From positions 62,001-126,000 of the forward strand of contig NZ_SKFH01000001.1 of assembly GCF_004343705.1 (NCBI RefSeq): DNA of 64,000 nt, read 5' to 3'. This document shows, piece after piece, positions 42,613-53,185 of the stretch (the stretch's first letter is position 1; each line of letters begins with the position of its first letter). The notes under the pieces were generated by a model that saw only the letters and a list, made by a program, of their open reading frames with translations, made no database searches and had not been told where the DNA came from. This DNA is from Flaviaesturariibacter aridisoli. GTDB taxonomy: Bacteria; Bacteroidota; Bacteroidia; Chitinophagales; Chitinophagaceae. The position numbers and the translations under genes are program-made.

Positions 42613-43236
42613 TTATTGCAGTACCCAGAGCGAGTCGTCGGGGTAGAAGGAGAAAGCTACGACGCCTTTGTTGCGCGCCACGAATAAACGCTGAAAACCG
42701 GGAAAATGATAATTGCCCGTGTCCCGTTGGAATGCCCGCACGTTGGTAAATGTTTGGCCGTTCAACGTAAGGGAGGCAACGGTCTGCGGGGGTGTAAAAG
42801 GGCCGCCGAGTTCCGCGCCGGCGAAGCCGGCATCCTGTACGCCGTAAATGCTTCCATGAATGCTATCCATCCGGATCGATACGCTTTGATCCCGGAACCC
42901 GTCGGTCCCGGAACGCAATTGTTCCAGCGAAAAAACGGCCAGGGGCAAGCCGCGTGCTCCGGTTTCCAGCGAAACCAGTGCCCGCACGGCCTGGCAGTCG
43001 GTGCCGTTCCTGCTTTCATAGGGACCCGTTGTTTGTTCGGTGCGCAGCGTTACGGTGCGTACCTGGCCGCTGGCGTTGCGGAACTGAAGGCGGTCGTTGG
43101 CGTTGTAGGGAAACCAGGCTTCCAGCACACCCGGTTCGTAGGCAGGACAGGAGATCTTTTTACTGCATTCTTTGGACTTACAGTCGGCCAGTACGGACAC
43201 CACCGGTAACAGCAGTAGCAGGTGATGGAATTTCAT
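42613..43236 (-). CDS. Lipoprotein of unknown function
   Basis: The 207-residue protein has a leader ending in LADC, a lipobox, followed by KSKECSKKISCPAYE with three further Cys. The body is beta-rich (LQFRNASGQVRTVTLRTEQTT). It ends 4 bp before the Lgt-like gene on the same strand, so it should be co-transcribed and may be a substrate or accessory of that operon. Confidence 0.65.
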   Translation of the reverse strand: MKFHHLLLLLPVVSVLADCKSKECSKKISCPAYEPGVLEAWFPYNANDRLQFRNASGQVRTVTLRTEQTTGPYESRNGTDCQAVRALVSLETGARGLPLAVFSLEQLRSGTDGFRDQSVSIRMDSIHGSIYGVQDAGFAGAELGGPFTPPQTVASLTLNGQTFTNVRAFQRDTGNYHFPGFQRLFVARNKGVVAFSFYPDDSLWVLQ

Positions 43237-43265
43237 GCGATCGGTTTATACCGGGAAAGTACGTA

Positions 43266-43290
43266 AAAGCCCCGCTTGGGGCGGGGCTTT
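43266..43290 (-). terminator. Intrinsic terminator
   Basis: AAAGCCCCGC and GCGGGGCTTT form a perfect 10-bp stem with a TTGGG loop, 3 bp after the stop of the minus-strand reductase gene; the T-run on the minus strand is short. Confidence 0.75.
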
Positions 43291-43293
43291 CGA

Positions 43294-43953
43294 TCAGTGT
43301 ACAATTTTGTAGTTGAACATCCCGGTGCCAAGATGGCCATACAATACCACCCACAACGGCACGATTGCCTCCATCGTGCGGGCCAGGGATATACCGCCCA
43401 GGTCGCGGATGTGTGCCGCTTCCCAGTTAAAATTCTGCTCGAGGAACTTGCTGACGAGGGCTTTTGAGGCAAGGTCGTCGCCGCAGAGAAAAAGCTCGTG
43501 GTCGCCGCCGTGCACGTGCCGCGCATCCACCATCAGTTCGCTGTTGATCGTATTCAGGGTCTTTACGATGTGCGCGCTGGGAAGGGCGTGTTGCAACTGC
43601 TCGCCGAGCGATACGTCCTGGAACTCTTTGAGGATCCGCGGGGGCATACCGTGCGAGAAATCGAGCGGGTTGGTCACGTCGATCACGATCTTGTCGCGAA
43701 AGTTATCGGGTCCGGCCATCTGGATCGCATGGAGCGTGGAGCCGCCGTGGGTAGCCACGAACAGGAGCTCTCCAAAATCCGCCGCATCTGCAAAAGAACC
43801 TTCGGAGGCATCGGCCCCGTGCTTTGCGGCCCAGGCCGCGGCCTTGTCATTCCCGGCACTGCGGCTGCCCATCCGCACGGAGTGCCCTTGCTGTATCAGA
43901 GCGGTAGCGAGCGTTTCGCCCACCATGCCTGTTCCCAATACGCCGATCTTCAT
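43294..43953 (-). CDS. NADPH-dependent F420-reductase-like oxidoreductase
   Basis: The 219-residue protein is a Rossmann enzyme with GVLGTGMVGETLATALIQQGHSV at the N-terminus and the DVTNPLDFSHG and KTLNTI motifs of the NADPH:F420 reductase-like group. In Bacteroidota, which lack F420, these enzymes probably use other substrates. It lies in a run of minus-strand genes with an NmrA-type protein and a MarR regulator 60 bp upstream. Confidence 0.8.
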   Translation of the reverse strand: MKIGVLGTGMVGETLATALIQQGHSVRMGSRSAGNDKAAAWAAKHGADASEGSFADAADFGELLFVATHGGSTLHAIQMAGPDNFRDKIVIDVTNPLDFSHGMPPRILKEFQDVSLGEQLQHALPSAHIVKTLNTINSELMVDARHVHGGDHELFLCGDDLASKALVSKFLEQNFNWEAAHIRDLGGISLARTMEAIVPLWVVLYGHLGTGMFNYKIVH

Positions 43954-44015
43954 GGTGATCCTGTTTAGCCTTTAAGTTACGAAAAGAACGTCTTCCTTCC
44001 ATGGCGGTGCTGGCT

Positions 44016-44912
44016 TTAGCCGGCGTTGTAGGCCGCTGCAAATTCGGGTGCGAAATCCTCGAGCTTGCGCTTGCCGACGGGCTTGTGCCCGTTGTTGAGG
44101 AAGTCGGCCTGCATGCGGCCTTCACGCATGGCGGCGCCCATCTCCACGTAATTTTTTGCGATCTCGGCAGGAAGCCCGGCACCCTGCATGCCCTCGAGCG
44201 TTTGCTCGTCGCTGAAGCCTACCCAGGGCAGTTCCGGCTTGCCAATGGCCGCGCCGATGCTGCGGGCCACATCGCCGCCGCTGCGTACGTCGCTCGCCAC
44301 GTAGCGCACGCTGTGGCCATTGAAGTCGCGCTGCTGCAGGGCCGCGGCGGCCGCTTCGGCAATGTCGGAGGGATGCACGAGAACCATCGGTGCCTGCGCG
44401 TCGCCGTTATTGCCGCCGATGATACCGGCTCCTTTGACCATGCCGATGTTGCCGAGCAGGTTGGTGTAGAAATAGCCGGCCCGCAGGTGCAGCACGTTCA
44501 CGCCGTCGAGGTCATTGAAGGATTGCTCCACGTGGTACAGGCCGGTAACGGGACCGCAGCCTTCGGGCTGGTCGGCGCCGATGGAGCTCAGGTTGACCAC
44601 GTAGTGAACCCCGCTTGCCTTAATGGCCTCGGCATAGCCCTTGCCTACGGCAGCGATCCAGTTCTTCCAGTCGCCCTGTACGCCGAAGTTGGGCGGCACC
44701 ATGGTGTATACCGCGTCGGCGCCGCGGAAGGTTTCGGTCAGAAAGGCCACATCTTCCACCGACCCGGTGGCCGCACGGGCACCGCGATCGGTCAGGGGCT
44801 TGAGGTGTTCGGCGTTGCGGCCCACGACGGTTACATCGTGGCCGGCGGCCAGCAGGCTTTCAGCAAGAGGGCGGGTCACATTGCCCGAAGCGCCCAGGAG
44901 CACATACTTCAT
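44016..44912 (-). CDS. NmrA-like NAD(P)-binding protein
   Basis: The 298-residue protein has the atypical SDR opening VLLGASGNVTRPLAESLLAAGHDVTVV, DAVYTMVPPNF and VNLSSIGAD segments, as in NmrA-like or quinone-reductase (QorB) proteins. It has no catalytic YxxxK, so it may sense redox cofactors or reduce quinones. A copy of the MarR site lies about 70 bp upstream, so it is probably the main target of the regulator. Confidence 0.8.
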   Translation of the reverse strand: MKYVLLGASGNVTRPLAESLLAAGHDVTVVGRNAEHLKPLTDRGARAATGSVEDVAFLTETFRGADAVYTMVPPNFGVQGDWKNWIAAVGKGYAEAIKASGVHYVVNLSSIGADQPEGCGPVTGLYHVEQSFNDLDGVNVLHLRAGYFYTNLLGNIGMVKGAGIIGGNNGDAQAPMVLVHPSDIAEAAAAALQQRDFNGHSVRYVASDVRSGGDVARSIGAAIGKPELPWVGFSDEQTLEGMQGAGLPAEIAKNYVEMGAAMREGRMQADFLNNGHKPVGKRKLEDFAPEFAAAYNAG

Positions 44913-44982
44913 AAGAAAGGGTTTTAAGAGGGTTTTTAAAAAGGTTTGAGTGGGTTGGAAACGTGTTTTTCGGTTTCAATAA

Positions 44983-44994
44983 TTGTATATACAA
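44983..44994. promoter_or_regulatory. MarR-type operator upstream of the NmrA gene
   Basis: TTGTATATACAA is a perfect 12-bp dyad. On the minus strand it reads within CATTTGTATATACAAT, closely matching the site before marR. Confidence 0.6.
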
Positions 44995-45013
44995 ATGATG
45001 AGTCAAAAAAATG

Positions 45014-45442
45014 TTATTCGTGCAGGCGGTCGGCGATCCGTCCCATCGAGTGGAGCAGTTCGGAGGCTTCCGAAGGGTTCATCAGGCGATCGCACTGCGC
45101 ATAGAAAACTTCGAGGCAGGTGTTCATTTTCGGCTGCAGCTCCTTTGCTCTGGGGGTCGGGTACACGTTGGCAACCTTGCCTTCGGTGGTGCGCACGAGG
45201 AGCTTTTTTTCTTCCAGTTTCTGCATCAGGCGTGTGATCGTGCTTGGTTGCAGTTGCAGCTGGCCCGCCAGGGCGCCCGGCTGAATGCCCGGTTCTTCCA
45301 GCACGGCCAGCAGCAGGTAGGCATGCGAAGGCGAGAGGCCCAGGGGCTTCCAGCTTTCCTGTGCCAGCTTCTCCACCTTGCGGGCCAGGGCACCGCTCAT
45401 GAAGTAGAGGCATCGCGCGAATTTGCTGCCGGTCGTTTTCAT
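45014..45442 (-). CDS. MarR-family transcriptional regulator
   Basis: The 142-residue protein has the MarR winged helix: SHAYLLLAVLEEPGIQPGALAGQLQLQPSTITRLMQKLEEKKLL and a wing at EGKVANVYPTPRAKEL. Cys residues at the N- and C-terminal helices (RCLYF, NTCLEVFYAQC) could make it redox-responsive. The start at 45442 gives a standard length; a longer frame reaches a TTG at 45481. A TACCTTTG -7 box ends 7 nt before the ATG, with TTTG 21 bp further up inside the dyad at 45468-45483, so the operator covers the -33 region and autoregulation is likely. Confidence 0.9.
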   Translation of the reverse strand: MKTTGSKFARCLYFMSGALARKVEKLAQESWKPLGLSPSHAYLLLAVLEEPGIQPGALAGQLQLQPSTITRLMQKLEEKKLLVRTTEGKVANVYPTPRAKELQPKMNTCLEVFYAQCDRLMNPSEASELLHSMGRIADRLHE

Positions 45443-45467
45443 TCCGAGACAAAGGTAGGTAGTTGTC

Positions 45468-45483
45468 ATTTGTATATGCAAAT
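45468..45483. promoter_or_regulatory. MarR-type operator covering the marR -33 box
   Basis: ATTTGTATATGCAAAT is a 16-bp near-perfect dyad. It shares the ATTTGTATAT core with the site at 44983-44994. Confidence 0.65.
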
Positions 45484-45552
45484 AAATTTTTGCAACAGTT
45501 CGTTAACGGATTTCCAAAGCCCGTTCCGGCACTTTTTCGGTAACTTTAGCGC

Positions 45553-46590
45553 ATGTCCAATCCCAATTTAGTGTCGGGTGCCGAAGGCCTGACGGCGGCG
45601 GAAAAGGAGTTCGAAAACAACATCCGTCCAAAGGAGATCGAAGACTTCTCGGGGCAGCCGCAGATCATCGAGAACATCAAGATCTTTATCAAAGCCGCCA
45701 AGCTCCGTGGCGAGGCGCTGGACCACGTGCTGTTTCACGGACCTCCTGGCCTCGGTAAGACCACCCTGTCGCGCATTGTGGCCAACGAGCTCGGTGTGAA
45801 CATCAAGGAGACCTCCGGGCCGGTGATTGAAAAGCCCGGCGATCTTGCGGGCCTGCTTACCAACCTGCAGCCCAACGACGTGCTGTTCATCGACGAGATC
45901 CACCGCCTGTCCACCATCGTGGAAGAGTACCTCTACTCGGCGATGGAAGACTACAAGATCGACATCATGATCGACTCGGGTCCGAACGCCCGCTCCATCC
46001 AGATCAACCTGAATCCTTTTACACTGATCGGCGCCACTACGCGCTCCGGCCTGCTTACGGCACCGCTGCTGTCGCGCTTTGCCATCAAGAGCCGCCTCGA
46101 ATACTATGATGCGAAGACGCTGACTACGATCATCCTGCGCGCCGCCGAGATCCTGAAAGCCGAGATCACGGCCGATGCCGCCGGCGAGATCGCCCGCCGC
46201 AGCCGCGGCACGCCGCGTATCGCCAACGGCCTGCTCCGCCGCGTGCGCGACTTTGCCCAGGTGCTCAACGACTCGCAGATCGATATAGGCATTACCCAGC
46301 ACGCCCTGCGCGCCCTCAACGTAGACGAGCACGGCCTCGACGAAATGGACAACCGCATACTCGCCGCCATCATCGAAAAATTCAAGGGTGGGCCCGTCGG
46401 CATCACCACCATTGCTACGGCAGTGGGCGAGGAATCGGGTACTATCGAAGAAGTATACGAGCCTTTTCTCATCCAGGAAGGCTTCCTGCAGCGCACACCC
46501 CGCGGGCGCGAGGCTACCGACAAGGCCTACCAGCACCTGGGAAAGATCCGGCCACAGTTCGGCGCTACGGGAAACCTGTTCAGCATGTAG
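45553..46590 (+). CDS. ruvB: Holliday junction DNA helicase RuvB
   Basis: The 345-residue AAA+ protein has Walker [14 protein letters not shown], Walker [12 protein letters not shown], sensor [17 protein letters not shown] and the C-terminal winged helix [15 protein letters not shown]. It drives branch migration with RuvA; ruvC is at 28288. The -7-like box TAACTTTA ends 4 nt before the ATG. Confidence 0.97.
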   Translation: MSNPNLVSGAEGLTAAEKEFENNIRPKEIEDFSGQPQIIENIKIFIKAAKLRGEALDHVLFHGPPGLGKTTLSRIVANELGVNIKETSGPVIEKPGDLAGLLTNLQPNDVLFIDEIHRLSTIVEEYLYSAMEDYKIDIMIDSGPNARSIQINLNPFTLIGATTRSGLLTAPLLSRFAIKSRLEYYDAKTLTTIILRAAEILKAEITADAAGEIARRSRGTPRIANGLLRRVRDFAQVLNDSQIDIGITQHALRALNVDEHGLDEMDNRILAAIIEKFKGGPVGITTIATAVGEESGTIEEVYEPFLIQEGFLQRTPRGREATDKAYQHLGKIRPQFGATGNLFSM

Positions 46591-46611
46591 ACCACCCCGC
46601 CCCTCCACTAA

Positions 46612-46673
46612 CCCCTTCCCGATAGGAAGGGGGAATAGAAAAGACCCGGATTGCGAAGCGATCCGGGTCTTTT
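46612..46673 (+). terminator. Tandem hairpins after ruvB
   Basis: CCCCTTCC/GGAAGGGG (46612-46632) is followed by AAAAGACCCGGAT and its complement (46639-46673), whose stem extends inward to 16 pairs with one wobble and ends in T residues. Confidence 0.8.
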
Positions 46674-46750
46674 AGTTTAGTATTGATCTGAAGTAAGACT
46701 GAAGTAATAAGGATACGACCATCCAGGTCCCCCTTTCGGGGGGCAGGGGG

Positions 46751-47449
46751 CTATTTGTGCACCACGAGGCGGAAGCCGTTGCCGTGGATATTCACGATCT
46801 CGATCTGTGTATCATCGCGGAGGTATTTGCGGAGCTTGGCGATGTATACGTCCATCGAACGGCCGTTGAAATACGTGTCGGAACCCCAGATGCGCTTCAG
46901 GGCCTGCTCGCGGGGCAGGAGGTCGTTGAGGTGCTCGCAGAGCATCTTGAGCAGCTCGTTCTCCTTGGGCGACAAGGTTTGCGTTTTGCCATCATGGCTC
47001 AGCTCGCGGAGCTTCGGGTTGAAATGATAGGAAGCAAGGTCGTATTCGCGGTTTTCCTGTTCGCGGTTGATCTCTTCGTTGCGTTTCAGGATGGCCTTGA
47101 TCTTATGCAGCAGCACCTCCGAATCGAAGGGCTTCGTGATGTAATCATCAGCGCCGAGCTTGTAGCCCTGGATAATGTCTTCCTTCATTGTTTTGGCCGA
47201 CAGGAAGAACAGGGGCACGTCGGGGTTGATGTCGCGGATCTCTTCAGCCAGCGTAAACCCATCCATATTCGGCATCATCACGTCGAGCAGGCAGAGGTCG
47301 AAGGGCTCGCGCTGAAAAGCGGCCAGTCCGAGGCGCCCGTCGCGCTCCAGGGTGACGTCGTAGTCGTTCAGTTCCAGGTAATTCTTCAGTACACTGCCCA
47401 GGTTCGGATCGTCCTCGCACAGGAGGATCTTCGCTTTCTTTCCGTCCAT
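46751..47449 (-). CDS. OmpR/PhoB-family response regulator
   Basis: The 232-residue protein has a receiver (Asp13-Asp14, phospho-acceptor Asp56 in LLDVMMP, Lys106 in ITKPF) and a winged-helix output domain (LSPKENELLKMLCEH, RSMDVYIAKLRKYLRDD). It is like RprY of Bacteroidota. The kinase gene is not adjacent. TACCTTTA, a -7 element, is about 22 nt upstream. Its stop is followed by a C-rich array of the TAGCCCC/CTGCCCC kind. Confidence 0.93.
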   Translation of the reverse strand: MDGKKAKILLCEDDPNLGSVLKNYLELNDYDVTLERDGRLGLAAFQREPFDLCLLDVMMPNMDGFTLAEEIRDINPDVPLFFLSAKTMKEDIIQGYKLGADDYITKPFDSEVLLHKIKAILKRNEEINREQENREYDLASYHFNPKLRELSHDGKTQTLSPKENELLKMLCEHLNDLLPREQALKRIWGSDTYFNGRSMDVYIAKLRKYLRDDTQIEIVNIHGNGFRLVVHK

Positions 47450-47529
47450 GTTGTCTTTTTTAATTCGCTTTAAAGGTAACGGATTCCCGTTTACAGGGAG
47501 CCGTTAGCCAGACCCCTGCAAAAACAGCA

Positions 47530-47691
47530 CCATGGGAAAGGTGGAAAAAGTAAGGAAGAGTTTTTCACCGCGAAGAAAAGAAGGGAATAAGGTATTCGCT
47601 AAGTAACACTACTCTTAGCGTACCAGCTTCTTTTCTTATTCTCTTTGCGGTTCCGAACCTTAGCTCCTTTGCCCACTTTTATTGCCGTGGT
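47530..47691. repeat. Dispersed intergenic palindromic element
   Basis: Left arm words ACCGCGAAGAAAAGAAGG and CGCTAAG are mirrored on the right as CTTAGCGTAC, CTTCTTTTCTT and CTTTGCGGTT. It belongs to the same family as the spacers at 27164-27335 and 50231-50400. Confidence 0.6.
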
Positions 47692-48288
47692 TTAATGACT
47701 CTTCAGGAGCACCGCCAGCTTCTTAAAGCTCTCATACGGGCCTTTGTCCGCGAAGGCGTTCGCAGCCCAGGCGGGGATAGAGCCGCCGGGGTCGGCCTGG
47801 AAGGTATACACAATGTGCAGCTGCCCCCCTGCGGCCGGGGTTACGATCCAGGAGATGGCGGATTGCGCTACCCGCACCTTGCCGTCGCGGGGCGGAACGA
47901 GGCCGTTTTCGCTCTTTTCGTAGAGGCGCAGCCACTGGCCCTTCGGGTCGCGCTCAAAGCGGGCGTGCACGGCAGCGTCGCGGTTTTGCAGCGGCCAGGG
48001 CAGGGCCGTCTCGGAATAATAATAGTAGTCGTCGGGGCCGCCGCTCTTCAGGAGCTCGGCGCGCTTGTTCCCATACACCCAATCCGGGAAGGCCGCTACG
48101 TTGCGCAGCGTGCGTTCAAAAGCGTCGAGCGTGCCGCTCAGCGTGCATTCCACGCGGATGTTGCGAAAGCCCTTGCCATCCGATTGAAAAACACGGATAC
48201 CGCCCTGGTCGCGGGTGAGCTTCCAGCCTCCCTGGGCTTCAGCGCCCAGCAGGACCAACGACAACAGGAGGGTGGCGAGTGTTTTCAT
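47692..48288 (-). CDS. Secreted START-domain lipid-binding protein
   Basis: The 198-residue protein has a signal peptide (MKTLATLLLSLVLLGAEAQ) and a START-fold body: GIRVFQSDGKGFRNIRVE, LRNVAAFPDWVYGNKRAELL, YYYSETALPWPLQNRDAAV and SIPAWAANAFADKGPYESFKKL. START proteins hold a lipid in a deep pocket; in Bacteroidota periplasmic versions are common and of unknown ligand. TAACTTCG lies 8 nt before the ATG. Confidence 0.88.
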   Translation of the reverse strand: MKTLATLLLSLVLLGAEAQGGWKLTRDQGGIRVFQSDGKGFRNIRVECTLSGTLDAFERTLRNVAAFPDWVYGNKRAELLKSGGPDDYYYYSETALPWPLQNRDAAVHARFERDPKGQWLRLYEKSENGLVPPRDGKVRVAQSAISWIVTPAAGGQLHIVYTFQADPGGSIPAWAANAFADKGPYESFKKLAVLLKSH

Positions 48289-48328
48289 AGGACCCGCGAA
48301 GTTACATAAATAAAATAGATAATGTGAC

Positions 48329-50230
48329 TCAGCGGTAGGTCAGCAGGCCATTCCCGTCCATGCGCAGCCGCTGTTCTGCCTGCAGGAAGTCGAGCACTGG
48401 CCAGAGCTGGTTCGCTCCTACGTCGCCAAGTGCGGCCAGCAGTAGATCTACGGTCAATGGGCGATCGGCCAGGGCGCCTTCCACGCGGACCCGGATGCGC
48501 TCGAAGTCCGCTCCGTCGAGGGGCTTCTTTTTGCGCGCCAGGCAGCGGTCGCAGATGCCGCAGGCCGGCCCGTCGCTTTCCCCGAAGTAGTGGTTGATGA
48601 ACTGCGAGCGGCATTCCTCCGCCGAAGTGTAGGAAATCATCTGGCCAACCCGTGCCCGGAAATGCGCGCGCCGCGCTTCGTAGGGAGCAGTGTTCATCCG
48701 GAAGTCGTCCACGTTCACGCGGTGGCGGCGGAACACCAACTTCGGGTCTTCGTTCTGCGGTGTATAATCGATCACACCGAAAGCAGCAGCCCGCTTCAGG
48801 CCGGCCGTCACTTCATCGATGTGCACGCCCATCAGCTGCGCCACCTGCAGTTCCGACACGAACACCGGCACGTCGAAAATGCCGGCATAGGTGCGCAGGA
48901 GGGTCGTGAGCAGGGGCTCCAGGTCGGGGTGCGCTTCCTGGAATTCGTTCAGTCCCCGCTTGTTTGTTTGAAAGGTGACGGTAGGCGGCATGTAGCTCCG
49001 GTCGTTGTAGTCGAACCAGCCTTCGCCTTCGAGCGCCTTGAGGGCGTACAGCGCCCGGAAGGGATCGAGGCCGAAGTTGCGCACGAACGTATCGTAGTGA
49101 AAGGTGTAGGAGCGGTCCTCGCCGGTGTAGCTCGGGATCTGCAGGAAGTTGACCAGCGCGCTGTACACCGCTTTGATCTCTTCAAAGGAAGGATAGCGTT
49201 GCTCGTGGAGGGCGTCGAGGTCGCGGATATCCTGTGGCGTGTAGAGCAGCACGGCGTAGGATTTCAAGCCGTCGCGCCCGGCGCGCCCGGCCTCCTGGTA
49301 ATAGCTTTCCAGCGAGTCGGGAATGTCGGCATGCACCACGAGCCGCACGTCGGGCTTGTCGATGCCCATGCCGAAGGCGTTGGTGCACACCATCACGCGG
49401 GTGCGGTTCTCGATCCAGTCCTGCTGCCGCTTGGCGCGCTCTGCCGCCGGCAGTCCGGCGTGGTAGTGCTCGGCACTGTGGCCGTGCATCCGCAGCAGGT
49501 CGGCGATCTCCACGGTGCGGCGGCGGCTCCTGGCGTATACGATCGCCGTTCCCGGCACCTTGCCGATGATGTCGACGATCTTCGCCGGCTTTGCTTCCAC
49601 CTTCAGCACCGAATAGGAAAGATTGGGCCGCAGGAAGGGCTGGCGAAAAGTGGGCGCGTTGCGGAGCGCCAGCTGGGTGAGGATGTCCTGTTGTACTTCT
49701 GCGGTGGCGGATGCCGTCAGCGCCAGTACCGGCACGTCGGGCAACTCTTCGCGCAGGGCGGCGATGCGACGGTAGGCAGGGCGGAAGTCGTGGCCCCACT
49801 GCGAAATGCAATGCGCCTCGTCGATGGCGATGAGGTTCACGTCCATCGCCGGCAGGTATTCCTGGAAGAGACCCGTCTCGAGGCGCTCGGGCGATACGTA
49901 CAGGAATTTATACGGGCCGTGCGCGACATTTTTGAGCGTTTGCACAATAGCGCGGCGGCTCATACCGGTGTAGATGGCGGCGGCGAGGATGCCGCGCTTT
50001 TTCAGGTTCTCCACCTGGTCCTTCATCAGCGCAATGAGCGGCGACACGACGATGCAGATGCCTTCCTGGGCCAGCGCCGGCACCTGGAAGCAAAGCGACT
50101 TGCCGCCGCCGGTAGGCAGCAGGGCCAGCGCGTCCTTCCCTTCCAGTACATGGTGAATGATGTCCTCCTGCAGCGGCCGGAAGGCATCGTAGCCCCAGTA
50201 TTCTTTCAGTATTTCGTGGATGGAAGGCAA
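48329..50230 (-). CDS. recQ: ATP-dependent DNA helicase RecQ (no HRDC domain)
   Basis: The 633-residue protein has superfamily-2 helicase motifs (LLPTGGGKSLCFQ, IDEAHCISQWGHDFRPAY, LTASATAEV, SYYQEAGRAGRDG) and the RecQ zinc site with Cys at CRSQF and CGICDRC near residue 560, then a winged helix. The HRDC domain is absent, as in the short RecQ of many Bacteroidota. It unwinds branched DNA in recombination repair. Confidence 0.95.
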   Translation of the reverse strand: MPSIHEILKEYWGYDAFRPLQEDIIHHVLEGKDALALLPTGGGKSLCFQVPALAQEGICIVVSPLIALMKDQVENLKKRGILAAAIYTGMSRRAIVQTLKNVAHGPYKFLYVSPERLETGLFQEYLPAMDVNLIAIDEAHCISQWGHDFRPAYRRIAALREELPDVPVLALTASATAEVQQDILTQLALRNAPTFRQPFLRPNLSYSVLKVEAKPAKIVDIIGKVPGTAIVYARSRRRTVEIADLLRMHGHSAEHYHAGLPAAERAKRQQDWIENRTRVMVCTNAFGMGIDKPDVRLVVHADIPDSLESYYQEAGRAGRDGLKSYAVLLYTPQDIRDLDALHEQRYPSFEEIKAVYSALVNFLQIPSYTGEDRSYTFHYDTFVRNFGLDPFRALYALKALEGEGWFDYNDRSYMPPTVTFQTNKRGLNEFQEAHPDLEPLLTTLLRTYAGIFDVPVFVSELQVAQLMGVHIDEVTAGLKRAAAFGVIDYTPQNEDPKLVFRRHRVNVDDFRMNTAPYEARRAHFRARVGQMISYTSAEECRSQFINHYFGESDGPACGICDRCLARKKKPLDGADFERIRVRVEGALADRPLTVDLLLAALGDVGANQLWPVLDFLQAEQRLRMDGNGLLTYR

Positions 50231-50391
50231 GGGAGTAAAAAAAGGTTCATAACCGCGAAGAAAAGAAGAAAAAAAGATGGTACGCTAAGTTGTTTGCAAC
50301 AGAAATGCCCCGCAGGGGCGGGACGTTTTCCAATCTCTTTGCGAAACGCTTCTTCTCTTTTTTTCTTTGCGGTTCAAAACGCTTCTTTCTC
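50231..50391. repeat. Dispersed intergenic palindromic element
   Basis: AACCGCGAAGAAAAGAAG near 50250 is mirrored by CTCTTTTTTTCTTTGCGGTT near 50370, and a GCCCC-GCA-GGGGC hairpin lies in the middle, as in the greA-HIT spacer. Confidence 0.6.
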
Positions 50392-52521
<2,130 letters not shown>

Positions 52522-52628
52522 CCGTTCGTTTCTTCTTTGTGCAAAGGTACCCCGCACCCACGGGCAGCGAAAGGCGTGACCTTCCTATCTTTTCAACTCC
52601 GTTGCAAACGAATGTTAAATTTGCCGCG

Positions 52629-53045
52629 ATGACCATCGATTACCGTCTCGACGAATTGCCGCAGCTGGCGCGCCGGTTCTGGGAAGCCGCCGGCGCGGCC
52701 CGCGTGTTTGCCTTTTACGGCCCGATGGGTGCCGGCAAGACCACCACCATCGCGGCACTCTGCGCCGCCCGCGGCGTGGCGAGCGCCGTGTCGAGCCCCA
52801 CGTTTTCCATCATCAACGAATACGGGTACCAGGAAGACGGGCAGCCCAGGCGCCTCTACCATATGGACCTGTACCGCCTCCGCGATGCCGATGAAGCGAT
52901 CAACGCCGGCGTGGAAGACGCCCTCGAAAGCGGCGCGCTTTGTTTTGTTGAATGGCCCGAAAAGGCGCCCGAACTGCTGGAAGATGCCCTGCGCATCACG
53001 ATCGAGGTGACCGGCCCGCAAATGCGGCGGATGACCATCGGGTAA
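52629..53045 (+). CDS. tsaE: tRNA threonylcarbamoyladenosine biosynthesis ATPase TsaE
   Basis: The 138-residue protein has Walker A at residues 31-39 (GPMGAGKTT), the PTFSIINEY motif and the HMDLYRL segment with a final WPEKAPELL. TsaE works with TsaB and TsaD to make t6A37 on tRNA. TAAATTTG ends 5 nt before the ATG at 52629. Confidence 0.94.
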   Translation: MTIDYRLDELPQLARRFWEAAGAARVFAFYGPMGAGKTTTIAALCAARGVASAVSSPTFSIINEYGYQEDGQPRRLYHMDLYRLRDADEAINAGVEDALESGALCFVEWPEKAPELLEDALRITIEVTGPQMRRMTIG

Positions 53046-53057
53046 CCACCGGTACGT

Positions 53058-53145
53058 AAGGTTTTGAAGGTACTTCAGGTTCTCCGGGTTGGCAGGTCCC
53101 TGTTACCAATAAACCAATAGACTACTAGACCAATCGGCCAAATCG
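53058..53145. repeat. Period-9 then period-8 arrays in the tsaE-ald spacer
   Basis: Four 9-mers follow tsaE (AAGGTTTTG, AAGGTACTT, CAGGTTCTC, CGGGTTGGC; 53058-53093), and five 8-mers precede the ald gene (CCAATAAA, CCAATAGA, CTACTAGA, CCAATCGG, CCAAATCG; 53106-53145). Confidence 0.6.
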
Positions 53146-53185
53146 TCGTAATTTGTCCCCTAATTCATGGAACGATTCGACGCGT

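Noticed and set aside
46591-46750. C-rich repeats near ruvB as possible CRISPR
   Set aside because: They are short hairpins and 7-mer-like units without regular repeats and unique spacers.
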